A stretch of DNA of 64,000 nt, from positions 1,302,001 through 1,366,000 of the forward strand of contig NZ_CP053835.1 in assembly GCF_013201725.1 (NCBI RefSeq), given 5' to 3'. Below the pieces are notes generated by a model. It did not search any database. It was given only the letters and a program-made list of their open reading frames with translations, and was not told the DNA's origin. Source of the DNA: Arcobacter defluvii. Its GTDB lineage: Bacteria; Campylobacterota; Campylobacteria; Campylobacterales; Arcobacteraceae. Below, piece after piece: positions 1-8,090 of the stretch (position 1 is its first letter; every line of letters begins with the position of its first letter). The position numbers and the translations under genes were made by a program.

Positions 1-494
1 AAAAAATCAAAAATATTTTAGAAAATCAGAAATCTAATGATAAAGATTTGTATAAAAAAATAGGTTATAACTCAAAACAAATATTTGAAAAGAGTTTAAA
101 TAAGTTTTTAAAATATAAAAGTCTTAAAGAATGGATTGAAAAAGGTTATTATGATTTTACAAATAATGCCACTGAATTTTTTGTAAAACTTTCAAAAGAA
201 TTAGGATTTAAAGATAGTGAAATTAATAATATTATTTTCAAAATAACTGAATATATTGAAGAAAAAAATAAATTATCAAGTAGTTATATCTTTATAAATA
301 CAAATTTCAAAAGAGAAGGTGAATCTATTTTAACACTTGCAATGTTGGAGAATAAAAGAAGAATTTCCTTATATAAAAATGAAAAGTTTTTGTTTAAACC
401 AATAAATGAAATATTAGAACTTGTATCAAGTATAGTTGTAGAACACTATGAGATAAATAATGGGAAATGCTTTATTTGGGGGAGATATTGTTAA
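1..494 (+). CDS. Hypothetical protein, 5' partial at the window edge
   Basis: The reading frame is open from the first full codon (base 3) to the stop at 492-494, so the gene probably starts upstream. A TTG at 48 could be a start but has no clear ribosome binding site. The protein is lysine-, asparagine- and isoleucine-rich and cytoplasmic in character. I recognise no family. A second frame (460-600) continues with protein-like composition immediately after, so the gene may be frameshifted near 460-470, next to a GGGAAA run. Confidence 0.45.
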   Translation, partial: KIKNILENQKSNDKDLYKKIGYNSKQIFEKSLNKFLKYKSLKEWIEKGYYDFTNNATEFFVKLSKELGFKDSEINNIIFKITEYIEEKNKLSSSYIFINTNFKREGESILTLAMLENKRRISLYKNEKFLFKPINEILELVSSIVVEHYEINNGKCFIWGRYC

Positions 495-600
495 TTATCA
501 ATTGCATTTATTTGACAATTTATATACATATTCAATAGATGGTAAACTAACAGATGAGAAAAATAATTTAGATACAAATATTGCATCTATAAGCATTTAA
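460..600 (+). CDS. Small ORF overlapping the previous gene, or its frameshifted C-terminus
   Basis: A 46-codon frame starts at ATG 460, inside the end of the preceding gene, and ends at 598-600. Its composition (motif ALFGGDIVNYQLHLFDNLY) looks coding. No Shine-Dalgarno is visible before ATG 460. It could be a translationally coupled small protein, or the true C-terminus of the upstream protein separated by one frameshift. Confidence 0.35.
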   Translation: MGNALFGGDIVNYQLHLFDNLYTYSIDGKLTDEKNNLDTNIASISI

Positions 601-608
601 GGAAAACA

Positions 609-1079
609 ATGTATTTACTAAATGAAGCACCAATATTTTTTAAATTTTTAGATAGATTTTTAAAAAAAGCTGGTTCAAATATTGATATAAAAAAATCAAA
701 AAATCTTTTTTTATATGATAAATGTATGTGCAATAAAAATAGTTGTAATACATTTATTTTAAAAAGTAAGAGAAAAATTGAAGATGGATATTATGTTTAT
801 CATACAATAGAGACAAATAAAGGAACTTTTGGAATTGAACTTTGTGATAATGGCTATTTTTCATTTGTAGCTCAAGGAAATAGTAATTTACCTTTTAAAA
901 AAGAGTTTGAAGTGATGTTTAAAAAAGAGTCATCTATTACAAATAATTTGATAATAAAAAATTCTAAAAAAGAGTTGTCATATAAAGACCATCTTATTTT
1001 AGAGAGATTTTTTATGGATTTAGAAATTGACCCTATGTATTTTATTTGTATTGATGAATATATAGAAGATTTTATTTAA
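609..1079 (+). CDS. Hypothetical protein (156 aa)
   Basis: Starts at ATG 609 after a GGA-type ribosome binding site, 8 bases after the preceding stop, and sits 12 bases before the next gene, so it reads as part of an operon running to about 2528. The N-terminal third has a cysteine cluster (CMCNKNSCN, about residues 40-48) that could bind a metal. No membrane segment or signal peptide is visible. Family not recognised. Confidence 0.6.
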   Translation: MYLLNEAPIFFKFLDRFLKKAGSNIDIKKSKNLFLYDKCMCNKNSCNTFILKSKRKIEDGYYVYHTIETNKGTFGIELCDNGYFSFVAQGNSNLPFKKEFEVMFKKESSITNNLIIKNSKKELSYKDHLILERFFMDLEIDPMYFICIDEYIEDFI

Positions 1080-1091
1080 AAGGATTTTGAA

Positions 1092-1487
1092 ATGATTTTT
1101 CCAAAAGATATAACTAAACAGAGTGCTAAAAAATATTTAGAAATAAGAAATAAAGATTTTATAGCAATGTTTGTATCAGGTTCAAACTTACATCCAAATC
1201 CTAAATTATATAAATATTATTGGTGGATATATGCAATTGATTCTAAAGAAGATAATGCAGAAAAAGTTTTTTATCAAGATAAATATAGATTAACAACTAA
1301 AGAGTTCATGGATGAATATGAAAGATTAAATAAAGAAAAAATATCATTTGCTTATGTAAATGTAAAATATCATAGATTGGGTGCTTCATTTAATTATGAT
1401 AAATTAAAACAATTAAATCCAGATATTGAATTTGCACCAAAATTTGATGATGATAATGATGAGATAAGCAAGGATGGGCATAAATGA
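1092..1487 (+). CDS. Hypothetical protein (131 aa)
   Basis: ATG 1092 follows AAAAGGA at good spacing. The protein is aromatic-rich in the first half (KYYWWIYAID) and acidic at the C-terminus (KFDDDNDE). Its stop overlaps the next start in an ATGA arrangement, which implies translational coupling to the cyclic-phosphate receiver-domain gene. Family not recognised. Confidence 0.6.
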   Translation: MIFPKDITKQSAKKYLEIRNKDFIAMFVSGSNLHPNPKLYKYYWWIYAIDSKEDNAEKVFYQDKYRLTTKEFMDEYERLNKEKISFAYVNVKYHRLGASFNYDKLKQLNPDIEFAPKFDDDNDEISKDGHK

Positions 1488-1810
1488 GAATGTTCTTAGA
1501 TGATATTCGAGAACCTAAAAATAATTATGATGTAATAGTTAGAAATTATGATGAAGCAATAAACTTTGTAAAACAAAAAGGTATTCCATCTTTTATATCA
1601 TTTGACCATGATTTAGGTTGTGATGAAAAAGGAAATGTACTAAAAAGTGGTTATGATTTTGCAAAATGGTTAGTTGATATGGATATTGAAAATATTTATA
1701 AATTTCCAAATGATTTTTCATTTGAAGTGCATAGTGCAAATCCAATAGGAAGAAATAATATAAATTCAATTTTGAATAATTATCTACTTTTTAAAGTAAA
1801 ATATAAATAA
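1484..1810 (+). CDS. Cyclic-phosphate processing receiver-domain protein (cPPRC-like)
   Basis: The 108-aa protein carries the signature of the cPPRC family: MFLDDIREP at the N-terminus, ISFDHDLG at about residues 38-45, GYDFAKWLVD, and a C-terminal SANPIGRNNI. Known members are a divergent receiver fold predicted to act on cyclic phosphate ends in RNA repair or conflict contexts. ATG 1484 overlaps the upstream stop by 4 bases. A second ATG at 1490 is possible. It is followed immediately by a sirtuin gene; a link to NAD or nucleotide end chemistry is inference only. Confidence 0.7.
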   Translation: MRMFLDDIREPKNNYDVIVRNYDEAINFVKQKGIPSFISFDHDLGCDEKGNVLKSGYDFAKWLVDMDIENIYKFPNDFSFEVHSANPIGRNNINSILNNYLLFKVKYK

Positions 1811-1826
1811 GAATTTGGAGAAAAAT

Positions 1827-2528
1827 ATGGCAAAAGTAATAATATTAAGTGGAGCAGGAATTAGTGCAGAATCAGGTATTTCAACATTTAGAGATGATAA
1901 TGGACTTTGGGAAAATCATAAAATAGAAGATGTTTGTACAAATGGCTGTTTAATTACAAATAGAGAACAAACTATTAAATTTTATGATATGTTAAGAGTA
2001 GGACTTGAAGATAAAGAACCAAATTATGCCCATAAAATTGTTAGTAATTTAAAAAATAAATACCCAAATGATATTGCAGTTATTACTCAAAATGTTGATG
2101 ATTTATTTGAAAAAGCTGGATGTACTGATGTACTACATTTACATGGATTTTTAAAAGAACTTAGATGTGAAAAATGTAATACGATAGTTAATATAGAGTA
2201 TGAAAAACAATTCAAAGATCATGATAACTGTCCCAAATGTAATAACTTACTAAGACCAAATATTGTTTTTTTTGGAGATTCTGCTCCAAAATATAAAGAT
2301 ATGTATGAAGAATTTGAAACTTGTGAAGTATTTGTAGTAATTGGAACAAGTGGTGCAGTTATTTATACAGATATGTTTTTAAATCCACAAATTAAACTCT
2401 CTATTTTAAATAATTTACAAGAAAGTCCATATATAAATGATACTGTTTATTCAAAAGTTTTATATAAAAAAGCTAGTGAAGCAATTGATGAAATTGCTAG
2501 TGACATTGAAAAGTATCTTTTAAATTAG
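1827..2528 (+). CDS. SIR2-family NAD-dependent deacylase
   Basis: Sirtuin: GAGISAESGISTFRD at the N-terminus binds NAD, TQNVDDLFEKAG follows, and LHLHGF carries the catalytic histidine. Two Cys-X2-Cys pairs (CEKC and CPKC) form the usual zinc site, followed by RPNIVFFGD. Length (233 aa) is normal. The ATG at 1827 is preferred over a TTG at 1815 because GGAG lies 8 bases before it. The C-terminal part is less canonical than in CobB. It ends an operon begun at or before base 1. Substrate unknown; a defence NADase role is possible but a standard deacylase fits the motifs. Confidence 0.85.
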   Translation: MAKVIILSGAGISAESGISTFRDDNGLWENHKIEDVCTNGCLITNREQTIKFYDMLRVGLEDKEPNYAHKIVSNLKNKYPNDIAVITQNVDDLFEKAGCTDVLHLHGFLKELRCEKCNTIVNIEYEKQFKDHDNCPKCNNLLRPNIVFFGDSAPKYKDMYEEFETCEVFVVIGTSGAVIYTDMFLNPQIKLSILNNLQESPYINDTVYSKVLYKKASEAIDEIASDIEKYLLN

Positions 2529-2533
2529 AATAA

Positions 2534-2563
2534 GACAAGAATTTGTCCAGATAAAACTATAAA
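2534..2563 (+). promoter_or_regulatory. Island operator 1: GACA-N6-TGTC plus -10
   Basis: GACAAGAATTTGTC (2534-2547), a near-perfect palindrome, followed after exactly 10 bases by TATAAA (2558-2563). It sits upstream of the AAA+ ATPase gene. The same arrangement recurs at seven other places in island A. Confidence 0.7.
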
Positions 2564-2591
2564 CTTCTTATATAAAACATAAGGAGTTTAT
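2559..2591 (+). promoter_or_regulatory. 5'UTR hairpin that covers the ribosome binding site
   Basis: Arms ATAAACTTCTTAT (2559-2571) and ATAAGGAGTTTAT (2579-2591) pair over 13 positions with one G-U. The 3' arm contains AAGGAG, the ribosome binding site of the ATG at 2594. The equivalent hairpins at 10300, 12521 and 13077 have different stem-base pairs that keep the pairing. Confidence 0.65.
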
Positions 2592-2593
2592 AA

Positions 2594-4237
2594 ATGCAAA
2601 GCCTTTACTCAAAATTACTAATTTTAAAAGATGATGAAGATTTTTTCAAAAATAGTAAAAGAAATAGTGTTATTAAACAATTACAAAAAGAGTTGAATTT
2701 AACTCTTGAAGAATCAACTATTTTCTCAATTATTATGTCATATCAATTAAACTCAAATTATGCATCAGAGTTCTCAAAAATAAAAGATGATTTTAAATTA
2801 GAGAATGAGGCTTATTTAAAATATTTACATACAGCTTATAAACTTGAGAAAAAAGGTTTAATAACATTAGCAGAAAAAAGAAGAAGACGAACTTCAAAAA
2901 TTAATCCTGAGTTTAATATCGATGATATGATTTTTAATAAATTAATCCTTGGATTTGATTATTTAGATGAAGTTGATTTTAGTGATATTTACTCTGTTGC
3001 AAATGTAATTGAAGATTTACTTGATAAAAAGAATGAAAATAAACTATCTGAATATAGATTTTATGATGAAGTTCAAAGAGTATTTGATAAGGTAGATAAA
3101 AACCAAGAGTTTGTTAAAATTATTAATAAATACACTACACATGAACAATTAATAATCTGTCATTTGATTTGTAGATATATTGATGGTAATAATTATGATG
3201 GAGCAAGTGATTTTGCAGAAACTTTTTTTGATAATCTTTCAGAAAGAGCAAGATTCTTAGAATCACTTTTGAAAGAAGAATTAGAAATTTTTCAAGATAA
3301 ATTAGTGCAACTTGAAGTTAGAAGTAATTTTTTTGATTCTTCATCTAATATTGAATTAACACCAAAGGCAATTGCACTTTTACTTCAATCAAAAGATAAA
3401 ACAAAAAAACAAGAGTTTAAAGCACAGTTTACTAAACATATAAAATTTAACACTTTAAAAAAAGAGATATTTTTAGATGAAAGAATTGCAAAAGATATAA
3501 ACCAATTAAAAAATGTATGTAGTGCTAAAAACTTTAATAAAATCATAAAAGATTTGAAAAAAGCAAATCTACCATCTGGAATTGTTTCTATTTTTTATGG
3601 ATTTCCTGGAACTGGAAAAACAGCATCAGTTTATGAAATAGCAAAACTTACAAAAAGAGATGTTTTACAAGTTGATATTAGCTCAATCCAATCAAAATGG
3701 GTAGGAGAGAGTGAAAAAAATACTAAAGCAATATTTGATGAATATAAAAGAGCTTGTGAGATTTTAAAATCAAAACCAATACTGCTTTTTAATGAAGCAG
3801 ATGCACTTATTTCAAAAAGATTAGATGTCACAGATACTGTTGGTCAAATGAATAATACTATGCAAAATATTTTACTTGAAGAGTTAGAAAACTTTGATGG
3901 TATTTTTATGGCTACAACAAACCTAATAGATAACATGGATGATGCATTTTCAAGAAGATTTTTAAATAAAATCAAATTTGATAGACCAACAGCAAAAACA
4001 AGAACATATATTTGGAAATCAAAATTGCCAGAACTTGAAGATAAAATCTATGAAAAACTATCAATTTATGATTTAAGTGGTGGTCAAATAGAGAATGTAA
4101 GTAGAAAATATCTAATAAATAAAATTCTAAATCAAAAAGAGTTTGATTATAAAGAGATTTTAGAATATATAGAAGAAGAATTAGAGTTTAAAAAAAGTGA
4201 CGAAAATGGTGGAACTAAAATGGGGTTTTTATCTTGA
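2594..4237 (+). CDS. AAA+ family ATPase
   Basis: 547 aa. An N-terminal ~300-residue region of unknown fold is followed by one AAA+ module: Walker A GFPGTGKT (about 336-343), Walker B ILLFNEAD (about 396-403), sensor-1 region MATTN and arginine finger SRRF. In Walker B the usual aspartate is asparagine (N400) while the catalytic glutamate E401 remains. The AAA part resembles small housekeeping ATPases of the 26S/ClpX-like fold that remodel proteins. Expressed from an operator/hairpin unit; the next gene, 21 bases downstream, encodes a very basic protein that may be its partner. Target unknown. Confidence 0.8.
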   Translation: MQSLYSKLLILKDDEDFFKNSKRNSVIKQLQKELNLTLEESTIFSIIMSYQLNSNYASEFSKIKDDFKLENEAYLKYLHTAYKLEKKGLITLAEKRRRRTSKINPEFNIDDMIFNKLILGFDYLDEVDFSDIYSVANVIEDLLDKKNENKLSEYRFYDEVQRVFDKVDKNQEFVKIINKYTTHEQLIICHLICRYIDGNNYDGASDFAETFFDNLSERARFLESLLKEELEIFQDKLVQLEVRSNFFDSSSNIELTPKAIALLLQSKDKTKKQEFKAQFTKHIKFNTLKKEIFLDERIAKDINQLKNVCSAKNFNKIIKDLKKANLPSGIVSIFYGFPGTGKTASVYEIAKLTKRDVLQVDISSIQSKWVGESEKNTKAIFDEYKRACEILKSKPILLFNEADALISKRLDVTDTVGQMNNTMQNILLEELENFDGIFMATTNLIDNMDDAFSRRFLNKIKFDRPTAKTRTYIWKSKLPELEDKIYEKLSIYDLSGGQIENVSRKYLINKILNQKEFDYKEILEYIEEELEFKKSDENGGTKMGFLS

Positions 4238-4258
4238 TATTTTATAAAGGAGTATATT

Positions 4259-4558
4259 TTGCAAGGAACTTGGAAAACAAAAATAAAACATATTCAAAAA
4301 GATAAATTTAAACAAATAGTGCAAACGAAGAGTATTTTAAAACCAAAAAAGTTTTCAAAAGAGTTAAAAATAGATTCTTTAGAAACTTATAAATTTAAAC
4401 AATCAAAATGTCCAAATAATCCCAAAAAAAGAATTTATAAAAAAATTGTATCTTCTAAAAATAGAAGAATACAAAGGGATTGGATAAAAGATGAAAGTTG
4501 GGAAAATGAGATTCCTACGCACAAACTTTCAAAATCTATATTAAGAGAGATTGTTTAG
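4259..4558 (+). CDS. Small basic protein next to the AAA+ ATPase
   Basis: TTG start with AAGGAG six bases upstream. The 99-aa product is strongly basic, with lysine and arginine throughout (for example NPKKRIYKKIV), and has no hydrophobic segment, so nucleic-acid binding is plausible. It follows the ATPase closely and probably shares its transcript. No family recognised. Its stop region overlaps the convergent gene at 4555. Confidence 0.55.
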   Translation: MQGTWKTKIKHIQKDKFKQIVQTKSILKPKKFSKELKIDSLETYKFKQSKCPNNPKKRIYKKIVSSKNRRIQRDWIKDESWENEIPTHKLSKSILREIV

Positions 4559-4767
4559 TAGTTATCAATTCTTGAATAAGAAGTACCATCTTGATAATTG
4601 ATAACTATTCGTACTTGTTTAATATCTTTATCAAAATAGAAATTAGCCCAATTATCTTCTTTATCTCTAAAAATAAGATGTCTTAAAATAGAATTGGAAT
4701 AACTATCACAAAAGTCTTTTTTAGTTATTTCAAATTCTTCTTTTAGTTCTTTCCATTTTGAGTACAT
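4555..4767 (-). CDS. Hypothetical protein (70 aa)
   Basis: Reads toward the AAA+ operon. AAGGA precedes the ATG at 4767. The short product is charged with aromatic residues (NWANFYFDKDIKQVRIVI). It is divergent from the WYL regulator gene, so the palindrome at 4820-4833 may control both. No family recognised. Confidence 0.5.
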   Translation of the reverse strand: MYSKWKELKEEFEITKKDFCDSYSNSILRHLIFRDKEDNWANFYFDKDIKQVRIVINYQDGTSYSRIDNY

Positions 4768-4819
4768 TTTTTATTCCTTAAACTAAATTTGAGGGATGAA
4801 TATTTTAGGAGTTTTTTAA

Positions 4820-4846
4820 GACATAAACATGTCTTGTTTTTATAAT
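4820..4846 (+). promoter_or_regulatory. Island operator 2, in front of the WYL regulator
   Basis: GACATAAACATGTC (4820-4833), extended to AAGACAT/ATGTCTT, followed 7 bases later by a perfect -10 TATAAT (4841-4846). It has the same GACA-N6-TGTC layout as the other island sites and would allow autoregulation of the WYL gene or control of the divergent gene at 4555-4767. Confidence 0.65.
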
Positions 4847-4897
4847 GCATTTATTTATATTGAAGTAGAATAATCAATATCTTTACAAAGGTTTAAA

Positions 4898-5818
4898 ATG
4901 ATTCAAGTTGTTCAAAAACAAAACGATAACACCAAATATAATAGAATAAATCAAATCTATGAAATGTTAAAAAATAATACTCATGGTATGACTATAACTG
5001 AATTATCAAAAGAATTAGATGTTAGTACAAAAACTATTCAAAGAGATTTATATGAGGTATTAAGTACATATGGAGCTATAAAAGAGGGAAGAACTTGGAA
5101 AATAGACCCAAAATTAAAAGAAGATAATCTAGCTTCTAATGAAAAAATGATTTTAGGAATCCTTGATGAAATGGCAAAAGGTGCAGGTAAAATATTTTAC
5201 TCAAAAGCTCACTCTTTATTATCTCAAGTAACTCAACAACTAGAACATCCAATTTTTGCAAATATAAATGGTGAATATTTAGAAGAAAAAAGTATTGCTT
5301 TATTTGAACAAATAGAAAAAGCTATCAAACAAAAAGTTGAAATTAAATTTGATTATGAAAATTATAACTTTCATGTAAAACCTCTTAAATTAGCATTTTT
5401 TGATGGATTTTGGTATTTATTGGCTCTTCATATAGGGGAAAAAGAGATATTCAAAAAGTATCATTTAAAGAGTATTAAAAATGTACAAATTTTAGAATAT
5501 ACCTTTGAAATTCCCCAAATTGTAGAAGATAGATTAAGATATGCTAACTCTGTTTGGTTTAACCTTGATGAACAATTTAGTGTTAGATTATTTATAGATA
5601 AAAATGTTAGAAAATATTTTGAAAGAAAACCATTAAAAGGTCAAACAATAATAGGTGTTGATAAAGATGGTTCAATAGAAATAGAGATAAAAATCACAAA
5701 TGAAATGGAAATAATTCCATTAATTCTTTATTATATTCCATATATAAAAGTAATAGAGCCTCAATGGTTGGCTGATGGTGTTAAGGAAAAAGTTCAAGGG
5801 TATTTGAAAGAGATATAA
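4898..5818 (+). CDS. HTH/WYL-domain transcriptional regulator
   Basis: 306 aa. Residues about 12-65 form a DeoR-type winged helix (MTITELSKELDVSTKTIQRDL). The middle and C-terminal parts hold a WYL domain: the region VEIKFDYENYNFHVKPLKLAFFDGFWYLLAL carries the GxWYL-equivalent motif. WYL regulators bind small ligands or nucleic acids and several (BrxR, CapW) repress defence islands through palindromes. The gene has a copy of the island palindrome at its own promoter, so it is the leading candidate for the factor that reads the GACA-N6-TGTC sites. That link is inference. Confidence 0.85.
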   Translation: MIQVVQKQNDNTKYNRINQIYEMLKNNTHGMTITELSKELDVSTKTIQRDLYEVLSTYGAIKEGRTWKIDPKLKEDNLASNEKMILGILDEMAKGAGKIFYSKAHSLLSQVTQQLEHPIFANINGEYLEEKSIALFEQIEKAIKQKVEIKFDYENYNFHVKPLKLAFFDGFWYLLALHIGEKEIFKKYHLKSIKNVQILEYTFEIPQIVEDRLRYANSVWFNLDEQFSVRLFIDKNVRKYFERKPLKGQTIIGVDKDGSIEIEIKITNEMEIIPLILYYIPYIKVIEPQWLADGVKEKVQGYLKEI

Positions 5819-5830
5819 TAAGATAATTTT

Positions 5831-5856
5831 GTTATAATAACGCAGGTTATCATAAC
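5831..5856 (+). promoter_or_regulatory. Tandem palindromes over a -10 box
   Basis: Two 11-bp palindromes, GTTATAATAAC (5831-5841) and GTTATCATAAC (5846-5856), lie 15 bp apart centre to centre just before the ATPase gene at 5870. The first contains TATAAT (5833-5838). This unlike-the-rest operator suggests the ATPase gene answers to a different regulator. Confidence 0.5.
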
Positions 5857-5869
5857 AAAGGTTTTTATA

Positions 5870-7177
5870 ATGAAATTTTACAATAGAGAAAAAGAGTTAG
5901 CAGTTCTAAAAAAAGCAGACAATTTGAAATCTCAAAAGTCAATAATGACAATGTTGATTGGTAGAAGAAGAGTTGGAAAAACAACTCTTGCTTTACAAAA
6001 CTATTCAAATAAAAAGGTTTTATATTTTTTTGTTTCTAAAAAAAATGAACAACTACTTTGTGAAGAGTTCTGTAACGAAATAGTTGATAAGTTAGAAGTT
6101 AAGATTTTTGGAAAACTTACAAAATTTGAAGAGCTTTTTGAATATATTTTAGAGCTTGGAAAAACACAATCATTTACACTTATAATTGATGAATTTCAAG
6201 AGTTTTTTAGAATAAATGAATCAATTTATTCATCTATGCAAAAACTGTGGGATTTGAACAAAGATAAAACAAATATTCATCTCATAACTTGTGGTTCTGT
6301 TTATTCACTAATGAAAAAAATCTATGAAGATAATAAAGAACCATTATTTGGAAGAAGTGATTTTAAAATAGATTTAAAACCTTTAAAAGTTAGTGTATTA
6401 AAAGAGATTTTAAAAGATTACAACTCATATTCAAATGAAAATTTACTTGATTTTTATTTGCTAACAGGTGGTGTGGCAAAATATATTGAACTATTTATTT
6501 TAAATAATAGCTTTGATTTAAAATCAATGATAGATACTATAATTGACCCAAACTCTATGTTTTTAGAAGAGGGTAAAAATAGACTTATAGAAGAGTTTGG
6601 AAAAGAGTATGGAACATATTTTTCAATTTTAGCTTTGATTAGTGATTCTAAAACTTCAAAAAGTGAAATAGAATCTATTTTAGAACGAAATATTTCAGGA
6701 CATTTAGCACGACTTGAAAATGACTATAACATCATAAAATCAATTAAACCAATAAATGCAAAACCAAACTCAAAAGTTCAAAAATATGAAATAGTAGATA
6801 ATTTTTTAGCCTTTTGGTTTAGATTTATTTTTAAATACCAATCACTTATTGAAGCTGAAAACTTTGATAGATTAAAAGAGATTATATATAGAGATATTTC
6901 AACTTTTAAAGGAAAATTCCTTGAAAAGCTTTTTGTAGAACTTTTAAAAGAGAAACAAACTTTTACAAATATTGGTTCATATTGGGAAAGAAATAATCAA
7001 AATGAAATAGATATAGTTGCTATTGATAATATTGATAAAAAACTTTTGATTTGTGAAGTGAAATTAAATGAAAAACGCTTAAACTATAACGATTTAGTTT
7101 TGAAATCTCAAAAATTAGTTCAAGAATATAAAGCTTATGAGATTGAATATAGGCTTTTGTCTGTAAAAGATATTTGA
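5870..7177 (+). CDS. ATPase of the archaeal-type AAA_14/DUF234 family
   Basis: 435 aa. The N-terminus begins FYNREKELAVL, then Walker A GRRRVGKTTL (about 31-40) and Walker B TLIIDEFQEF (about 103-112), the pattern of ATPases of the AAA_14/ATPase_2 type. A winged-helix-like middle region is followed by a C-terminal domain with NEIDIVAID and LLICEVKLN, the D and E-x-K of a PD-(D/E)XK nuclease fold (DUF234). Members are common in archaea and islands, with little-known roles. It stands alone behind tandem GTTATnATAAC palindromes. Confidence 0.8.
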   Translation: MKFYNREKELAVLKKADNLKSQKSIMTMLIGRRRVGKTTLALQNYSNKKVLYFFVSKKNEQLLCEEFCNEIVDKLEVKIFGKLTKFEELFEYILELGKTQSFTLIIDEFQEFFRINESIYSSMQKLWDLNKDKTNIHLITCGSVYSLMKKIYEDNKEPLFGRSDFKIDLKPLKVSVLKEILKDYNSYSNENLLDFYLLTGGVAKYIELFILNNSFDLKSMIDTIIDPNSMFLEEGKNRLIEEFGKEYGTYFSILALISDSKTSKSEIESILERNISGHLARLENDYNIIKSIKPINAKPNSKVQKYEIVDNFLAFWFRFIFKYQSLIEAENFDRLKEIIYRDISTFKGKFLEKLFVELLKEKQTFTNIGSYWERNNQNEIDIVAIDNIDKKLLICEVKLNEKRLNYNDLVLKSQKLVQEYKAYEIEYRLLSVKDI

Positions 7178-7188
7178 TTTATTTTAAA

Positions 7189-7218
7189 GACACTTTTTCG
7201 TCCAATTAAAACAATAAA
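7189..7218 (+). promoter_or_regulatory. Island operator 3 (one mismatch)
   Basis: GACACTTTTTCGTC (7189-7202), one base off GACA-N6-TGTC, followed by the shared C and then, after 10 bases, AATAAA (7213-7218). The sequence after the palindrome (ATTAAAACAATAAACT) matches the other units, so this is a real family member despite the mismatch. It precedes the second sirtuin gene. Confidence 0.55.
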
Positions 7219-7247
7219 CTATTCCAAAGAAAACATCGGAAGAAAAA

Positions 7248-8060
7248 ATGATAGAAAAACTAAATGAAATAACACAAATTATAAATGAAGCCCAAGCTAT
7301 CTTAATAACAGCTGGTGCTGGAATGGGTGTTGATAGTGGCTTACCTGATTTTAGAGGAAATGAGGGATTTTGGAATGCTTATCCAATAGCTAAGAAATTA
7401 AATTTAGGTTTTCAAGATTTGGCAAATCCTATTTGGTTTGCTACAAATCCACCAATGGCTTGGGCTTTTTATGGTCATAGATATAATTTATATAAAAATA
7501 CTATTCCTCATGATGGTTTTAAAATGCTTTTGGATTTAGTAAAATCAAAAAATGATAATTATTTTATATTTACTTCAAATGTAGATGGTCAGTTTCAAAA
7601 AGCTGGATTTGATGAAAATAAAATTGTTGAATGTCATGGGAGTATTTCATATTTTCAATGTAGTGAAGATTGTAGAAAAGAGATTTGGGAAGCACATGAA
7701 GAGTTTGATATTGATATGGAAAAATTTGAATCAATAACTATTCCTTTATGCCCTAACTGTGGTGATATCTCTAGACCAAATATTTTAATGTTTGGAGATT
7801 GGAAATGGAATCATAAAAGAACTACTTCTCAAGAAGCAAAATATAATAAATGGCGAAAACAAAACAAATCAAAGAAACTTTTAGTTATTGAACTTGGTGC
7901 TGGAACAGCAATTTCAACAGTTAGAGCTGAAAGTCAAAATATTGCTAAATATTATAATGGAAAACTGATAAGAATAAATCCAAGAGAGTTTGATGTGGAT
8001 TCAAGTTATGGTTATTCTATTGCTTTGGGAGCTTTAGAAGGCTTAAAAGTTATTATTTAA
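7248..8060 (+). CDS. Second SIR2-family protein
   Basis: 270 aa. NAD-binding motif AGAGMGVDSGLPDFRG near residue 22, TSNVDGQFQKAGF, catalytic histidine in ECHGS, then zinc-type cysteines (CSEDC and CPNCG) and RPNILMFGDW. The GMGVDSGLPDFRG form marks a sirtuin subgroup distinct from the gene at 1827, so the two are not a recent duplication. It is a single-gene unit behind an island operator. It could deacylate proteins or, as in some defence systems, deplete NAD; the sequence cannot decide. Confidence 0.85.
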   Translation: MIEKLNEITQIINEAQAILITAGAGMGVDSGLPDFRGNEGFWNAYPIAKKLNLGFQDLANPIWFATNPPMAWAFYGHRYNLYKNTIPHDGFKMLLDLVKSKNDNYFIFTSNVDGQFQKAGFDENKIVECHGSISYFQCSEDCRKEIWEAHEEFDIDMEKFESITIPLCPNCGDISRPNILMFGDWKWNHKRTTSQEAKYNKWRKQNKSKKLLVIELGAGTAISTVRAESQNIAKYYNGKLIRINPREFDVDSSYGYSIALGALEGLKVII

Positions 8061-8090
8061 TTAAATATATTTTGAAAATACAGAAAGTCT

